Below, in pieces: positions 47,368 to 56,272 of a DNA stretch of 64,000 nucleotides (within the stretch, counting starts at the first letter, position 1; each line of letters opens with the position of its first letter). Under the pieces are notes generated by a model. It saw only the letters and a list, made by a program, of their open reading frames with translations, made no database searches and was not told the DNA's origin. The translations under genes and the position numbers were made by a program. The stretch comes from Candidatus Binatia bacterium (GTDB lineage: Bacteria > Desulfobacterota > Binatia > Bin18): NCBI GenBank assembly GCA_951812575.1, contig OX638322.1:4406501-4470500 (forward strand). Reading direction: 5' to 3'.

Positions 47368-47592
47368 TCACTCTACGACCGCCCTGTTCATGGGGCGCAA
47401 GCCCTTCGGCAGGGGGTCGCCATGTTCCCGATAGGACTCGATGAGCTTTCTCGCCACATCCTGAGAAATTTCCACCGCTTCGGCTACAGTCCTCCCCTGG
47501 GCCACCAGACCGGGGAAATCGTCTGCTGTTGCAAGATATTCCCCGGTCTCCAGCCGCTTGATCTGGAGATGCAACTGATATTCCTCTGACAT
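47368..47592 (-). CDS. HicB-like antitoxin (solitary)
   Basis: A 74-residue protein of the partial RNase H-fold HicB type: YLATADDFPGLVAQGRTVAEAVE, then an amphipathic helix VARKLIESYREHGDPLPKG. The ATG at 47592 has AAGGAAG upstream and starts at MSEEYQL; a longer frame to 47664 lacks support. HicB normally neutralises HicA, an RNA-cleaving dsRBD protein, but no hicA lies on either side. It is convergent with the HIRAN gene and divergent from the AlbA_2 remnant. An orphan antitoxin. Confidence 0.75.
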   Translation of the reverse strand: MSEEYQLHLQIKRLETGEYLATADDFPGLVAQGRTVAEAVEISQDVARKLIESYREHGDPLPKGLRPMNRAVVE

Positions 47593-47711
47593 TTTGCGCT
47601 TCCTTTTTAAGAGATTATCATCTTCGCCCTTGATGTATGGTATGCTGTCCGGGTGATTCGTCAATAAGATGGAGGAATGAGTACCCTCCGCGAACAGCGG
47701 ACCGAGCCGAC

Positions 47712-47969
47712 ATGAACGCGCAAGAGTTTCAGACCTTGCTTGCCCAAGGCGAAGGATTCACATCTGAGTTCAAACGTTCCATGCCGTCCGACCTTGGACG
47801 AGAGATATGCGCCCTTGCCAATACCTCCAGGGGCGTCATCCTGCTTGGTGTGACGGACAAGGGCGAGATTGTCGGGACCAAGTCGGGACCAAGTACCCTA
47901 CAAGCTACCCTGCAAGTATCCTACAAGTTAGGAGTCTCCTTCAACGGCCCACATGATCCCTTAACCTGA
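47712..47969 (+). pseudogene. truncated AlbA_2/Schlafen-like domain gene
   Basis: The ATG at 47712 opens MNAQEFQTLLAQGEGFTSEF, then KRSMPSDLGREICALANT and GVILLGVTDKGEIVG, the N-terminal AlbA_2 (divergent Schlafen) domain usually found in proteins of 300-500 residues. After about 58 residues the sequence turns to 12-bp tandem repeats (TACCCTACAAGC-type units at 47894-47929) and ends at 47969. The rest of the domain and C-terminal effector are gone. Just 37 bp separate it from hsdR. Confidence 0.6.
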
Positions 47970-48006
47970 ATCCTACCTACTACGCCTAAGAACCTTACCA
48001 ATACTC

Positions 48007-51000
48007 ATGCCGCCATCCCCTTACACCGAAGACACGCTCGTTCAGCAAACGACCGCCGATTATCTGGAACACCAGCTCGGCTGGGAGTCGGTCTATGCCC
48101 ATAACAACGAAGACTTCGGACCGGACAGCCTGCTGGGTCGCGCCTCCGACCGCGAGGTGGTGCTGACCCGTATACTACGCGAGCGACTGAGAGCCCTGAA
48201 TCCGGGTCTGCCCGAGGCCGCCTATACTGAGGCCGTGCGTCAGCTCACCACTCCTGTGACCTCACAAACCCTGGTCGCCGCCAACCGCGAGCAATACGCC
48301 CTTATCCGTAACGGCGTACAGGTCTCCTTTCGCAACGACAAAAACGAACTGGTGCGGGAACGCCTGCGGGTGTTCGACTTTGACGACCCGGCGAACAACC
48401 ACTTTCTGTGCGTGCGCGAGCTGTGGGTGCGGGGCGACCTGTATCGCCGCCGGGCCGATATTGTCGGCTTTGTCAACGGATTGCCGCTGCTGTTTATCGA
48501 GTGCAAGAACATCCATCGCAACCTTCAGACCGCGTTTGAGCGGAACTACTCCGACTACCGCGACACCATTCCGCACCTGTTCCACCACAACGCTATTGTC
48601 CTATTCTGCAACGGTGTCGAGGCCAAGCTCGGTTCCATCACCAGCAAGTGGGGGCATTTCCACGAGTGGAAGCGGCTCGACGAGGCGGACCCCGGCGTGG
48701 TGGACATGGAGACGCTGCTCAAGGGCGTCTGTGACAAGCAGAACTTCATGGACCTGGTGGAGAATTTCATTCTCTTTGACGAGTCCTCGGGCGAGCCAAA
48801 GAAAATCCTGGCCCGCAATCACCAGTTCCTGGGTGTCAACTTGGCTATTGAGGCGGTGCGTGAACGTGAGGCCCGCCAGCGCCGGCTGGGTGTCTTCTGG
48901 CATACCCAGGGGGCCGGCAAAAGCTACTCGATGGTGATGTTTGCCCGTAAGGTACACCGTACACTCGGCGGCAACTTCACCTTTCTGGTGTTGACCGACC
49001 GTGACGATCTCGACACCCAGATTTACAAGACCTTTGCCGGCTGCGGGGTGGTGGATCATGACAAAGATCCCTGCCGGGCCGCCAGCGGTGAGGACTTGCG
49101 CCACTTGTTGGCTCAGCATAAGGCATACGTCTTCTCGCTGATCCAGAAGTTCAATCGGGACCTGGGTCAGGGCGAGCACTATACCGCACGTGACGATATC
49201 ATCGTCATCACCGACGAGGCCCACCGCACCCAGTACGGCACGCTGGCGCTCAACCTGCGTAATGCCCTGCCGAACGCCAACTATATCGGCTTCACCGGCA
49301 CGCCACTGTTCAAGGACGACGAAATCACGCGGCAGGTCTTTGGCAACTACGTCTCAACCTACGATTTTCAGCGGGCAGTGAAGGATAAGGCTACCGTGCC
49401 GCTCTATTACGACGCCCGAGGCGAGAACCTGGGCGTGGCCATCGGCGACCTGAACGAGCGGATTGCCGATAAGCTGGATGAACTGGAAATCGACGGCATC
49501 GACACAGAACAACGGCTGGAACGGGAACTGAAGCGCGACTATCACATCATCACCGCGGATAAGCGACTCGACCAGGTGGCCCGAGACTTCGTGCAGCATT
49601 ATTCAACGGCCTGGGAGACGGGCAAGGCCATGCTGGTGTGTATTGATAAAATCACCTGCGTGCGGATGCACCGGCTGATCGAGTTCTACTGGCAAGAGCG
49701 CATCAGGGAGTTGGCTGCGGAGAAGTCGGCGGCTACCGACGAGCAAGAGGAGAGCCATCTGGCGCGGCAAATCAACTGGATGGGTGAGACCCGCGCGGCA
49801 GTAGTGGTGAGCGAGGAACAGGGCGAGGTGGAGAAGTTCCGCAAGTGGGAGCTGGACATCACCCCGCACCGCCGCCTCATCAAGGACGGCATGGAACTGC
49901 CTGAATCCATGCGCAGCCAGCCACGCTTTCGCAATATGCAGCGAATGGCGCTGGACGAAGCCTTCAAAGAAGAGGAACATCCCTTCCGCATCGCTATTGT
50001 GTGCGCCATGTGGCTGACCGGTTTCGACGTACCGAGCCTGTCCACGCTGTATCTCGACAAACCCCTCAAGGCCCATACGCTGATGCAGGCCATTGCCCGC
50101 GCCAACCGGGTCAACGAAGGGAAAAACAACGGTCTGATCGTGGACTACTGCGGCATCCTGACTCACCTGCGGAAAGCATTGGCGACCTTCGCCGACACTA
50201 GGCCGGACGGTGGGGCAATCGACCCGGCCAGACCCAATGACGAGTTGCTGGCTGACCTGGCCGAGGCGATTGCCCTGATACGGACCTTTCTCAACGAGCG
50301 TGGCGTACCACTGGACGACGTGATCGAACTGTCCGGCTTCGAGCGTAACGCTGCCATTGTGGCCTGCAAGGAGGCGGCGAATGAGAACGACGAGGCCCGC
50401 AAGCGCTTCGAGGTCTTATGCCGGGAGGTGTTCAAGAAGTTCCGGGCCTGCCTGAATGTGTCGGGCGTGAATGTTTACCGTCGGGAACGCGATGCCATCA
50501 ACATCATCTACAAGAGCCTGCAACGGGATCGCGAGCGGGCTGATATCAGCGCCATCATTCGCACCCTGCACCAAGTGGTGGACGAGGCCATTGAGGTTCG
50601 ACCCGACGCCATGAAAGAAAAACAGGAGCCCTATGACATCAGCCGGATTGATTTCGAGCGGTTGAAGCACGAGTTTGCGCGCAGTCCGACCAAGAACACC
50701 GTTGTCCAGAACCTGCGCCACAGTGTGGAAAACCGGTTGCGGCGTTTATTGCAACAGAACCCGTTGCGGACCGATTTTCAGCGCTACTACGAAGAGATCG
50801 TTGCCCAATACAACCGAGAGAAGGACCGCGTGACGATTGAGCAAACCTTTGAGGCGCTGCTCAAGCTGGTACAGGAGTTGGATGAAGAACAGAGCCGAGC
50901 GGCCCGTGAGGGCCTTGATGAAGAGTCGTTGGCCGTCTTTGACCTTCTCAAGAAACCACACCTGAGCAAATCCGACATCCGGCGCATTAAGACCGTTGCC

Positions 51001-51243
51001 ACCGAGTTGCTAGCGACGCTGAAGGACGAGAAACTGCGCGTCGATCAGTGGCGCGACAAGCAGGCGACCTGCGACGCGGTGCGCGTTACCATCCAAGACT
51101 TTCTGTGGAGTGATACCACTGGTTTGCCGGAAAGCTATACGGAGGGGGAAGTGGAAAAGCGCTCGGATGAGGTATTCCGCCACGTCTTCCAGGTCTACCC
51201 CACCCTCCCCTCGCCGTATTACGAAACCGTCGCTGCCGCCTGA
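48007..51243 (+). CDS. hsdR: type I restriction enzyme motor/nuclease subunit HsdR
   Basis: A 1,078-residue type I restriction subunit. The N-terminal nuclease has the PD-(D/E)xK form DIVGFVNGLPLLFIECK (about 152-168); the SF2 translocase has Walker A GAGKS (Lys305) and the DEAH box (Asp403-His406), with GFTGTP and WLTGFDVPSLSTLYLDKP as later helicase motifs and a long C-terminal helical region. It cleaves unmodified DNA only with HsdM and HsdS. All motifs are intact, but no HsdM exists nearby, so the nuclease is either silent or depends on a methylase subunit elsewhere. Confidence 0.94.
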   Translation: MPPSPYTEDTLVQQTTADYLEHQLGWESVYAHNNEDFGPDSLLGRASDREVVLTRILRERLRALNPGLPEAAYTEAVRQLTTPVTSQTLVAANREQYALIRNGVQVSFRNDKNELVRERLRVFDFDDPANNHFLCVRELWVRGDLYRRRADIVGFVNGLPLLFIECKNIHRNLQTAFERNYSDYRDTIPHLFHHNAIVLFCNGVEAKLGSITSKWGHFHEWKRLDEADPGVVDMETLLKGVCDKQNFMDLVENFILFDESSGEPKKILARNHQFLGVNLAIEAVREREARQRRLGVFWHTQGAGKSYSMVMFARKVHRTLGGNFTFLVLTDRDDLDTQIYKTFAGCGVVDHDKDPCRAASGEDLRHLLAQHKAYVFSLIQKFNRDLGQGEHYTARDDIIVITDEAHRTQYGTLALNLRNALPNANYIGFTGTPLFKDDEITRQVFGNYVSTYDFQRAVKDKATVPLYYDARGENLGVAIGDLNERIADKLDELEIDGIDTEQRLERELKRDYHIITADKRLDQVARDFVQHYSTAWETGKAMLVCIDKITCVRMHRLIEFYWQERIRELAAEKSAATDEQEESHLARQINWMGETRAAVVVSEEQGEVEKFRKWELDITPHRRLIKDGMELPESMRSQPRFRNMQRMALDEAFKEEEHPFRIAIVCAMWLTGFDVPSLSTLYLDKPLKAHTLMQAIARANRVNEGKNNGLIVDYCGILTHLRKALATFADTRPDGGAIDPARPNDELLADLAEAIALIRTFLNERGVPLDDVIELSGFERNAAIVACKEAANENDEARKRFEVLCREVFKKFRACLNVSGVNVYRRERDAINIIYKSLQRDRERADISAIIRTLHQVVDEAIEVRPDAMKEKQEPYDISRIDFERLKHEFARSPTKNTVVQNLRHSVENRLRRLLQQNPLRTDFQRYYEEIVAQYNREKDRVTIEQTFEALLKLVQELDEEQSRAAREGLDEESLAVFDLLKKPHLSKSDIRRIKTVATELLATLKDEKLRVDQWRDKQATCDAVRVTIQDFLWSDTTGLPESYTEGEVEKRSDEVFRHVFQVYPTLPSPYYETVAAA

Positions 51244-51450
51244 CCGATTGGCCCCCTCACCCTAGCCCTCTCCCTCCAGGGGAGAGGGAACGCAGGTCGT
51301 AGGGGCAACCCCCTGTGGTTGCCCGGCTTGCTTTCACCCCGCAGAATCCAAAGGCTTTGCACACAGGTCCGTAGCGGGGTATTAAAGAACGGAGGCCGGA
51401 CCGACCAAACACCCGTAGCGCTCCAATCAACAATCAACAGGTGGTAACGT
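51244..51450. repeat. intergenic region with dispersed CCCTCTCCC palindrome
   Basis: CCCTCTCCC-TCCA-GGGGAGAGGG-type palindrome at 51266-51288, preceded by CCCTCACCCTAG. The remainder holds no recognisable gene; TGCGGTCCGGCC-type GC-rich sequence follows, ending at the AhpD-like gene. Confidence 0.5.
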
Positions 51451-52068
51451 ATGGCCCGTGTGGCAATCAATAAACCAGAGCGTATTGACGATCCGATCAT
51501 TCAGGAGATCTTCAGTTGGGTCACCGACATGGAAGGCGCGGTGCCCAATCACTTCTATGTTGAACTGAACTGCCCGGAACTGCTCAAGGCCAAGCTCGGC
51601 ACAACCAAGGTCCTGTGGCAACCGGGCGAACTCTCCATGGCGGAAATTCAGCACGTCGGCATTGCCGTTTCCAAGGCCAACGGCTGTCCCTACTGCACGG
51701 CGGCCTTTTGTACGATTTTGAACTACGGCCTGCGGACCGACGAAGCCTACACCAGGCAGTTTCTGGCTGAGGGGACGGCGGCGATTACCGACCCCCGCCT
51801 GAAAATCATTGTGGAGTTTGCCCTGCAGGTGAACCTCAGCCCCCAGGATGTCACGGATGCGGACATTGCCCATCTGCACGAGATCGGCCTGACCGATGCC
51901 GGCGTGGTGCAGTTGATCCACCTCGTCAGCGATTTTGCTTCGTACAACCGTCTCAACCTCGCGCTCAAGACCGACTACGATTATCGTGACCTGTGGCGCC
52001 AGATCGGTTTTGACTGGCAGCCGCAGCCCGGAGAGCCGGCCGGCGATAATACGCGCGGCGTTCGATAA
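51451..52068 (+). CDS. carboxymuconolactone decarboxylase/AhpD-like protein
   Basis: A 205-residue all-alpha protein of the carboxymuconolactone decarboxylase family with the AhpD-type CPYCTAAFC motif (Cys79, Cys82, Cys86) next to a helical pair (VVQLIHLVSDFASYNRLNLAL). Proteins of this type are peroxidases or alkylhydroperoxidase partners that reduce peroxides with a CxxC. First gene of a six-gene series on the plus strand (51451-56069) with gaps of 11-25 bp. Confidence 0.8.
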   Translation: MARVAINKPERIDDPIIQEIFSWVTDMEGAVPNHFYVELNCPELLKAKLGTTKVLWQPGELSMAEIQHVGIAVSKANGCPYCTAAFCTILNYGLRTDEAYTRQFLAEGTAAITDPRLKIIVEFALQVNLSPQDVTDADIAHLHEIGLTDAGVVQLIHLVSDFASYNRLNLALKTDYDYRDLWRQIGFDWQPQPGEPAGDNTRGVR

Positions 52069-52093
52069 CACTATTCCAGCCAAGGGAGGCCCC

Positions 52094-52459
52094 ATGCAGC
52101 AGGACAAGAGCGAAATCAAAGGGTTCCACGCGCATGTGTATTATGACAAGTCCACCCGCGCGACTGCGGCGGGCATACGTGAAGCCATAAGCGATCAATT
52201 CGAGGTCGAAATGGGCCGCTGGCGCGACAAGCCCGTGGGACCGCATCCGCAATCCATGTATCAGGTCGCCTTTCAGCCGGAGCAGTTTGAGACCCTCGTT
52301 CCCTGGTTGATGTTGAATCATTCCGGTCTCAACGTCCTGATTCACCCCCGGACTGACGATGATATCGCCGACCACTCGCACCGCGCCCTGTGGCTGGGAG
52401 AAAGACTTGAGCTGAACATTCAATTTTTGCGCGACCTAGAGAAGAAGGAAAAGAAATAG
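52094..52459 (+). CDS. DOPA 4,5-dioxygenase-like protein
   Basis: A 121-residue protein with IKGFHAHVYYDKSTR, PHPQSMYQVAF and LMLNHSGLNVLIHPRTDDDI, the hallmarks of the small DOPA 4,5-dioxygenase family; the paired His residues (His in FHAH, PHP and HPR) would bind iron. It may cleave a catechol ring or be a related fold. The ATG at 52094 follows GGGAGG at 5 bp; earlier in-frame starts lie in the previous gene. Next gene starts 12 bp later. Confidence 0.75.
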   Translation: MQQDKSEIKGFHAHVYYDKSTRATAAGIREAISDQFEVEMGRWRDKPVGPHPQSMYQVAFQPEQFETLVPWLMLNHSGLNVLIHPRTDDDIADHSHRALWLGERLELNIQFLRDLEKKEKK

Positions 52460-52471
52460 GGATGGAATGAC

Positions 52472-53227
52472 ATGCGGCTCGGCGCAATCATCGGTCTCTT
52501 ATCATCGCAACCCCGGCCAACCGATCTGGCGGAGCAGGCAAAACGCTATGCCGAAGAGGGCTTCGACAGTCTGTGGGTGGCTCAGGCGGTGGGCCGAGGG
52601 TTTATGCTGCCGGACCCGTTTACGGCGCTGGCAACCGCGGCGACGGTAACCAGGGAGGTCGAACTGGGAACAGCGGTTCTTCAGCTCCCGCTGTACCGGC
52701 CGACCGAACTGGCGCATCGTGTTTTCTCTCTGATGCAAATCTGTGGGGATCGTCTCACGCTCGGCCTTGGGGCGGGGTCTACGGAAACGGACTTCATCGC
52801 CTTCGAGCGCTCCTATGCGGATCGGTTCAAAACCTTCGATACCAGCCTGGCGCACTTGAAGCGCCTGCTGGCCGAGGGGAAGAATGAACGCTGTGACCTG
52901 ACGCCGTGGAAAACGGTCAATGGCGGTCCACCCCTCATTTTCGGTAGCTGGGACGCTGGGGTAGAGCGGGCCGCAAAAGACTTTGACGGCTGGGTGGCTT
53001 CCGCCTTCTACCGGACCGCCGACCAGGTCATAGACGCCCTCGGACGCTATCGTGCCGCTGGCGGACAGAGAGCTATGGTTTCCAGCATTCAGTTGACGGC
53101 CGATCACGATCCGGGACAGGCCAGGGAGATTCTCCAGCGTTTTGCCCAGGCCGGATTTGACGACGCCGTCGTCCTCCTCCGTCCGGGCGGGCCGAGTCCG
53201 GCTGAAGTCAGGGCCTTGGTTGACTAG
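52472..53227 (+). CDS. luciferase-like (LLM class) F420-dependent oxidoreductase
   Basis: A 251-residue TIM-barrel flavin/F420 oxidoreductase: RLGAIIGLLSSQP, QAKRYAEEGFDSLWVAQAV, EVELGTAVLQLPLYRP, LTLGLGAGS and PPLIFGSWDAGVERA. The size fits the TIGR03564-type F420 group. The enzyme would transfer hydride to or from an organic substrate; which cofactor is used cannot be told. 12 bp after the dioxygenase gene and 10 bp before the nitronate monooxygenase. Confidence 0.82.
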   Translation: MRLGAIIGLLSSQPRPTDLAEQAKRYAEEGFDSLWVAQAVGRGFMLPDPFTALATAATVTREVELGTAVLQLPLYRPTELAHRVFSLMQICGDRLTLGLGAGSTETDFIAFERSYADRFKTFDTSLAHLKRLLAEGKNERCDLTPWKTVNGGPPLIFGSWDAGVERAAKDFDGWVASAFYRTADQVIDALGRYRAAGGQRAMVSSIQLTADHDPGQAREILQRFAQAGFDDAVVLLRPGGPSPAEVRALVD

Positions 53228-53237
53228 GAGCAGGTCT

Positions 53238-54383
53238 ATGAAAACCCCTATTTGCGAGATGTTTGGTATTGAGTTTCCCCTGATTGCCTTTACCCATTGC
53301 CGCGATGTCGTGGTGGCGGTCTCCAAGGCGGGCGGCATGGGAGTGTTTGGCGCGGTTGCCCATCCGCCGGACCGCCTGGAAGAAGAGTTGCGCTGGATTG
53401 ATGCGCACATTGAGGGCAAGCCGTACGGCATCGATCTGATTGTCCCCAACAAGATGGCCGAGGTGAGTGCGGGCGGACTGAATCGCAACAAGGTCGAGAC
53501 GGCTATTCCCCAGGAATATTTTCAGTTCGCAGCCGGGATTCTGGCCCAGCACGATATCTCGGCAGAGGGGCTGTACAGCTTTCGCGACGAGACCTTTCGG
53601 ACCAGCCAGAATATGCAGGCCAGCGGCGCGGCCGAAACCCTGGAGGTGGCCTTTTCGCATCCGATCAAACTCGTGGCCAACGCGCTGGGTGTCCCGCCCA
53701 CCATCATGCTGGAGATGGGCAAACGACACGACGTGCGAGTCGCCGCCCTGGTCGGCGCAAAAAAGCATGCCATCCGCCAGGCGCAAGCCGGGGTGGACAT
53801 TCTGATTGCGGCCGGCGGGGAGGCCGGCGGCCATTGCGGCGATGTCTCGACCCTGGTGCTGATTCCCGAAATTCATGCAGCCATACAGCCGTATGGCAAT
53901 ATCCCGATTTTAGCCGCGGGCGGTATTGTGACAGGCCGCCAAATGGCCGCCTGTATGGCCATGGGAGCCGCGGGGGCTTGGACGGGTTCGGTGTGGCTGA
54001 CGACGAGCGAGGCCGAGACCAATCCGGTCGTCAAGGAAAAAATGTTGCACGCCTCATCCCGCGATACGGTGCGATCAAAAGCCCGTACGGGCAAGTATTC
54101 ACGTCAACTCAGGTCTGCGTGGACAGATGCCTGGGAGACTGAGGACAGCCCCGCGCCCCTGCCGATGCCGCTGCAATCCCTGGTCACCGAGCCCGCCCTG
54201 GGCAGAGTGGACAAACTCTCCCAGAGTGGTCATGCCGGGGCCAGGGACTTGGCAACCTATTGGGTCGGCCAGGGGGTCGGACTGATGAATCGCCAGATGT
54301 CAGCCGCGGCTGTTGTCCAGGAGTTCAAAGAAGATTTTTTTAACGCCTTCGTGCGCCTGTCGGACGCGCTCGAAGCAGAATAA
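53238..54383 (+). CDS. nitronate monooxygenase-like FMN enzyme
   Basis: A 381-residue FMN-dependent TIM-barrel protein of the 2-nitropropane dioxygenase family: MFGIEFPLIAFTHC start, VVVAVSKAGGMGVFGA, AGVDILIAAGGEAGGHCGDVSTLVLIPEI (FMN phosphate-binding Gly-rich segment) and PILAAGGIVTGRQMAACMAMGAAGAWTGS. It oxidises nitronates or related compounds. The ATG at 53238 follows AGGAG by 6 bp, and the upstream in-frame start overlaps the previous gene. Close spacing suggests co-transcription with its neighbours. Confidence 0.88.
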   Translation: MKTPICEMFGIEFPLIAFTHCRDVVVAVSKAGGMGVFGAVAHPPDRLEEELRWIDAHIEGKPYGIDLIVPNKMAEVSAGGLNRNKVETAIPQEYFQFAAGILAQHDISAEGLYSFRDETFRTSQNMQASGAAETLEVAFSHPIKLVANALGVPPTIMLEMGKRHDVRVAALVGAKKHAIRQAQAGVDILIAAGGEAGGHCGDVSTLVLIPEIHAAIQPYGNIPILAAGGIVTGRQMAACMAMGAAGAWTGSVWLTTSEAETNPVVKEKMLHASSRDTVRSKARTGKYSRQLRSAWTDAWETEDSPAPLPMPLQSLVTEPALGRVDKLSQSGHAGARDLATYWVGQGVGLMNRQMSAAAVVQEFKEDFFNAFVRLSDALEAE

Positions 54384-54404
54384 TACGCTCGCCTGGAGGA
54401 TACC

Positions 54405-54878
54405 ATGTCCACCTTTTCCGCACTGCTTATCCTACTCATGCTCTGCCTGGCCGGACTCATTCCAGGCATGGTCCGGACAGTAGCGGCCCTGGATAGTGAT
54501 ACGATTGCTCAGCTCCGGACGGCAAAGGAAATCTATGTTTCCACCACACGCAAGAGCGGCGAGTGGAGCAGCGCGGCGCCGGTCTGGTTCTGGTATGCCG
54601 ATGAGGTGATCTATCTCACCGCCTCACCGAGCTCGTATAAAGCCAAGCGTATTACAAGCGGTCGCAACGCGGTACGTATCGCCGTCGGAGGGAAAGACGG
54701 TCCTACGTTTACCGGCAAAGCCGAGATTTTTACGGACGCGGCTATCGTCGAACGTATGGGTGAAGCCTATAACAACAAATACTGGCTTGCCTGGTTGGGC
54801 TTTGCGCGGCCACGTGTGAGCCGTGTGGAGTCGGGCAAGACCGTCGCCATCAAAGTCACACCAGATGCTCAGGAATGA
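54405..54878 (+). CDS. pyridoxamine-5'-phosphate oxidase-like split-barrel protein, possibly exported
   Basis: A 157-residue protein with an N-terminal hydrophobic segment (LLILLMLCLAGLIPGMVRTVAAL) that could be a signal peptide, and a flavin-reductase-like split barrel (AKEIYVSTTRKSGEWSSAAPVWFWYADEVIYL ... VRIAVGGKDGPTFTGKAEI, given in part). Proteins of this group bind FMN or F420. An exported copy is unusual. The gap to the next gene is 15 bp. Confidence 0.65.
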   Translation: MSTFSALLILLMLCLAGLIPGMVRTVAALDSDTIAQLRTAKEIYVSTTRKSGEWSSAAPVWFWYADEVIYLTASPSSYKAKRITSGRNAVRIAVGGKDGPTFTGKAEIFTDAAIVERMGEAYNNKYWLAWLGFARPRVSRVESGKTVAIKVTPDAQE

Positions 54879-54893
54879 AAGGAAGGGAAAGCC

Positions 54894-56069
54894 ATGCAAC
54901 AGATTGATGCCGTTTTGAATCAGGCTGTAGAGTCCGGAGATATTCCGGGCGTGGTCGCCATGGTCGCCACTGACTCGGGGCCGGTGTACGCCGGCGCCTT
55001 TGGGACGCGCAAGCTCGATGCCGGCCCGGCCATGACAACGGACACCGTCTTTCGCATCGCGTCCATGACCAAAGCGGTTGCCTCGGTCGCGGCCATGCAG
55101 CTCTACGAGCAGGGGAAATTCGGCCTTGATCAGCCGCTGGGCGAAATCATGCCCGAACTTGCCACCCTTGAGGTGTTGGAAGGCTTTGATACGGACGGCC
55201 AGCCGCAACTCCGCCCGGCGAAACGACCCGTCACCGCCCGTCAGCTTTTGACCCATACAGCCGGGTTTGGCTATGAGATCTGGAATCCCGGTCTTGGCCA
55301 ATACCAGAAAGCAACCGGCAAACCGGGTATTGGCAGTGGCAAAAAAGCCGCGCTCAGTATGCCGCTGGTATGCGATCCGGGTGAACGCTGGGAATACGGG
55401 ATTAATACGGACTGGGTCGGCCAACTGGTTGAAGCGATAAGCGGCCAAACGCTTGGCGACTATCTTACGCAGCATGTCTTTGAGCCACTGGGCATGGTTG
55501 ACACTGGTTTTGTCCGTTCCGCAGAACAAAGTGAACGCACTGTCTGTGTCCACCAGCGTGGTGAAGATGGAACACTAGCACCTCTTGATATTGAGCTCAT
55601 TCCTCCTGACACAGATTTCCATAGTGGCGGCGGCGGCCTCAACTCCACAGCGAAAGACTATCTGGCCTTTGTCCAGATGCTCCTTACAGGCGGCAGCCAT
55701 AATGACGCGCAGATACTCAAGCCCGAAACGGTCGCTCTTATGTCAGAAAACCATATTGGCGACCTGGCCGCCGGAGATATGACAACAGCCATCCCGCCCC
55801 TCTCCAACGATGTGAAATTCTCCCCTGGTGTCGTGCATAAACACGGCCTGGGGTTTTTGATTAATACCAGCGCGCTGCCAGGGGCACGCTCGGCGGGCAG
55901 CCTGAGCTGGGCCGGCATTTTCAATTCCTATTACTGGATTGATCCGACCAAGCGGGTCGCCGGCGTCATCATGATGCAGATTTTGCCCTTTTTTGATGTC
56001 AAGGCCATTCCTGTGTATGAGCGATTTGAACACGCGACCTACCAGGCTTTAGGTTTGCTTGAGGCGTGA
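54894..56069 (+). CDS. serine hydrolase of the beta-lactamase/esterase class C family
   Basis: A 391-residue protein with the class C/DD-peptidase-like fold. The nucleophile SMTK (Ser57, Lys60) is in RIASMTKAVAS; the second motif is the Tyr of WEYGINTDWVGQLVEA; the third is HKHGLGFLIN (HxG in place of KTG). It lacks a clear signal peptide, so it is probably an esterase rather than a cell-wall enzyme. Last gene of the 51451-56069 series. Confidence 0.85.
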   Translation: MQQIDAVLNQAVESGDIPGVVAMVATDSGPVYAGAFGTRKLDAGPAMTTDTVFRIASMTKAVASVAAMQLYEQGKFGLDQPLGEIMPELATLEVLEGFDTDGQPQLRPAKRPVTARQLLTHTAGFGYEIWNPGLGQYQKATGKPGIGSGKKAALSMPLVCDPGERWEYGINTDWVGQLVEAISGQTLGDYLTQHVFEPLGMVDTGFVRSAEQSERTVCVHQRGEDGTLAPLDIELIPPDTDFHSGGGGLNSTAKDYLAFVQMLLTGGSHNDAQILKPETVALMSENHIGDLAAGDMTTAIPPLSNDVKFSPGVVHKHGLGFLINTSALPGARSAGSLSWAGIFNSYYWIDPTKRVAGVIMMQILPFFDVKAIPVYERFEHATYQALGLLEA

Positions 56070-56272
56070 AGAGCTGCTTCCTCTCCCCTGGGGGAGAGGG
56101 TCGGGGTGAGGGGGAAAGTGCAAGCTGAGACGCCATGTCTCGCATTGAGCCCCCGCAGAGAGTCCGCTATGGTTTTCTTACGTTGTTCAATTGTCCCGTG
56201 TTACCACCGAGTTAAAACGGCAGCCTGACCAATAGGGGCTGGCCGCCACGCTCGGGAACTGGAGGAAAGAGT
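56070..56272. repeat. intergenic region with dispersed CCCTCTCCC palindrome
   Basis: CTCTCCCCTGGGGGAGAG (56081-56098) and flanking TCGGGGTGAGG form a member of the same dispersed repeat as at 20847 and 51266. No gene seen. Confidence 0.55.

Noticed and set aside
47593..47664. Extended HicB start at 47664
   Set aside because: The extra 24 residues are not conserved in HicB, and AAGGAAG precedes the ATG at 47592.
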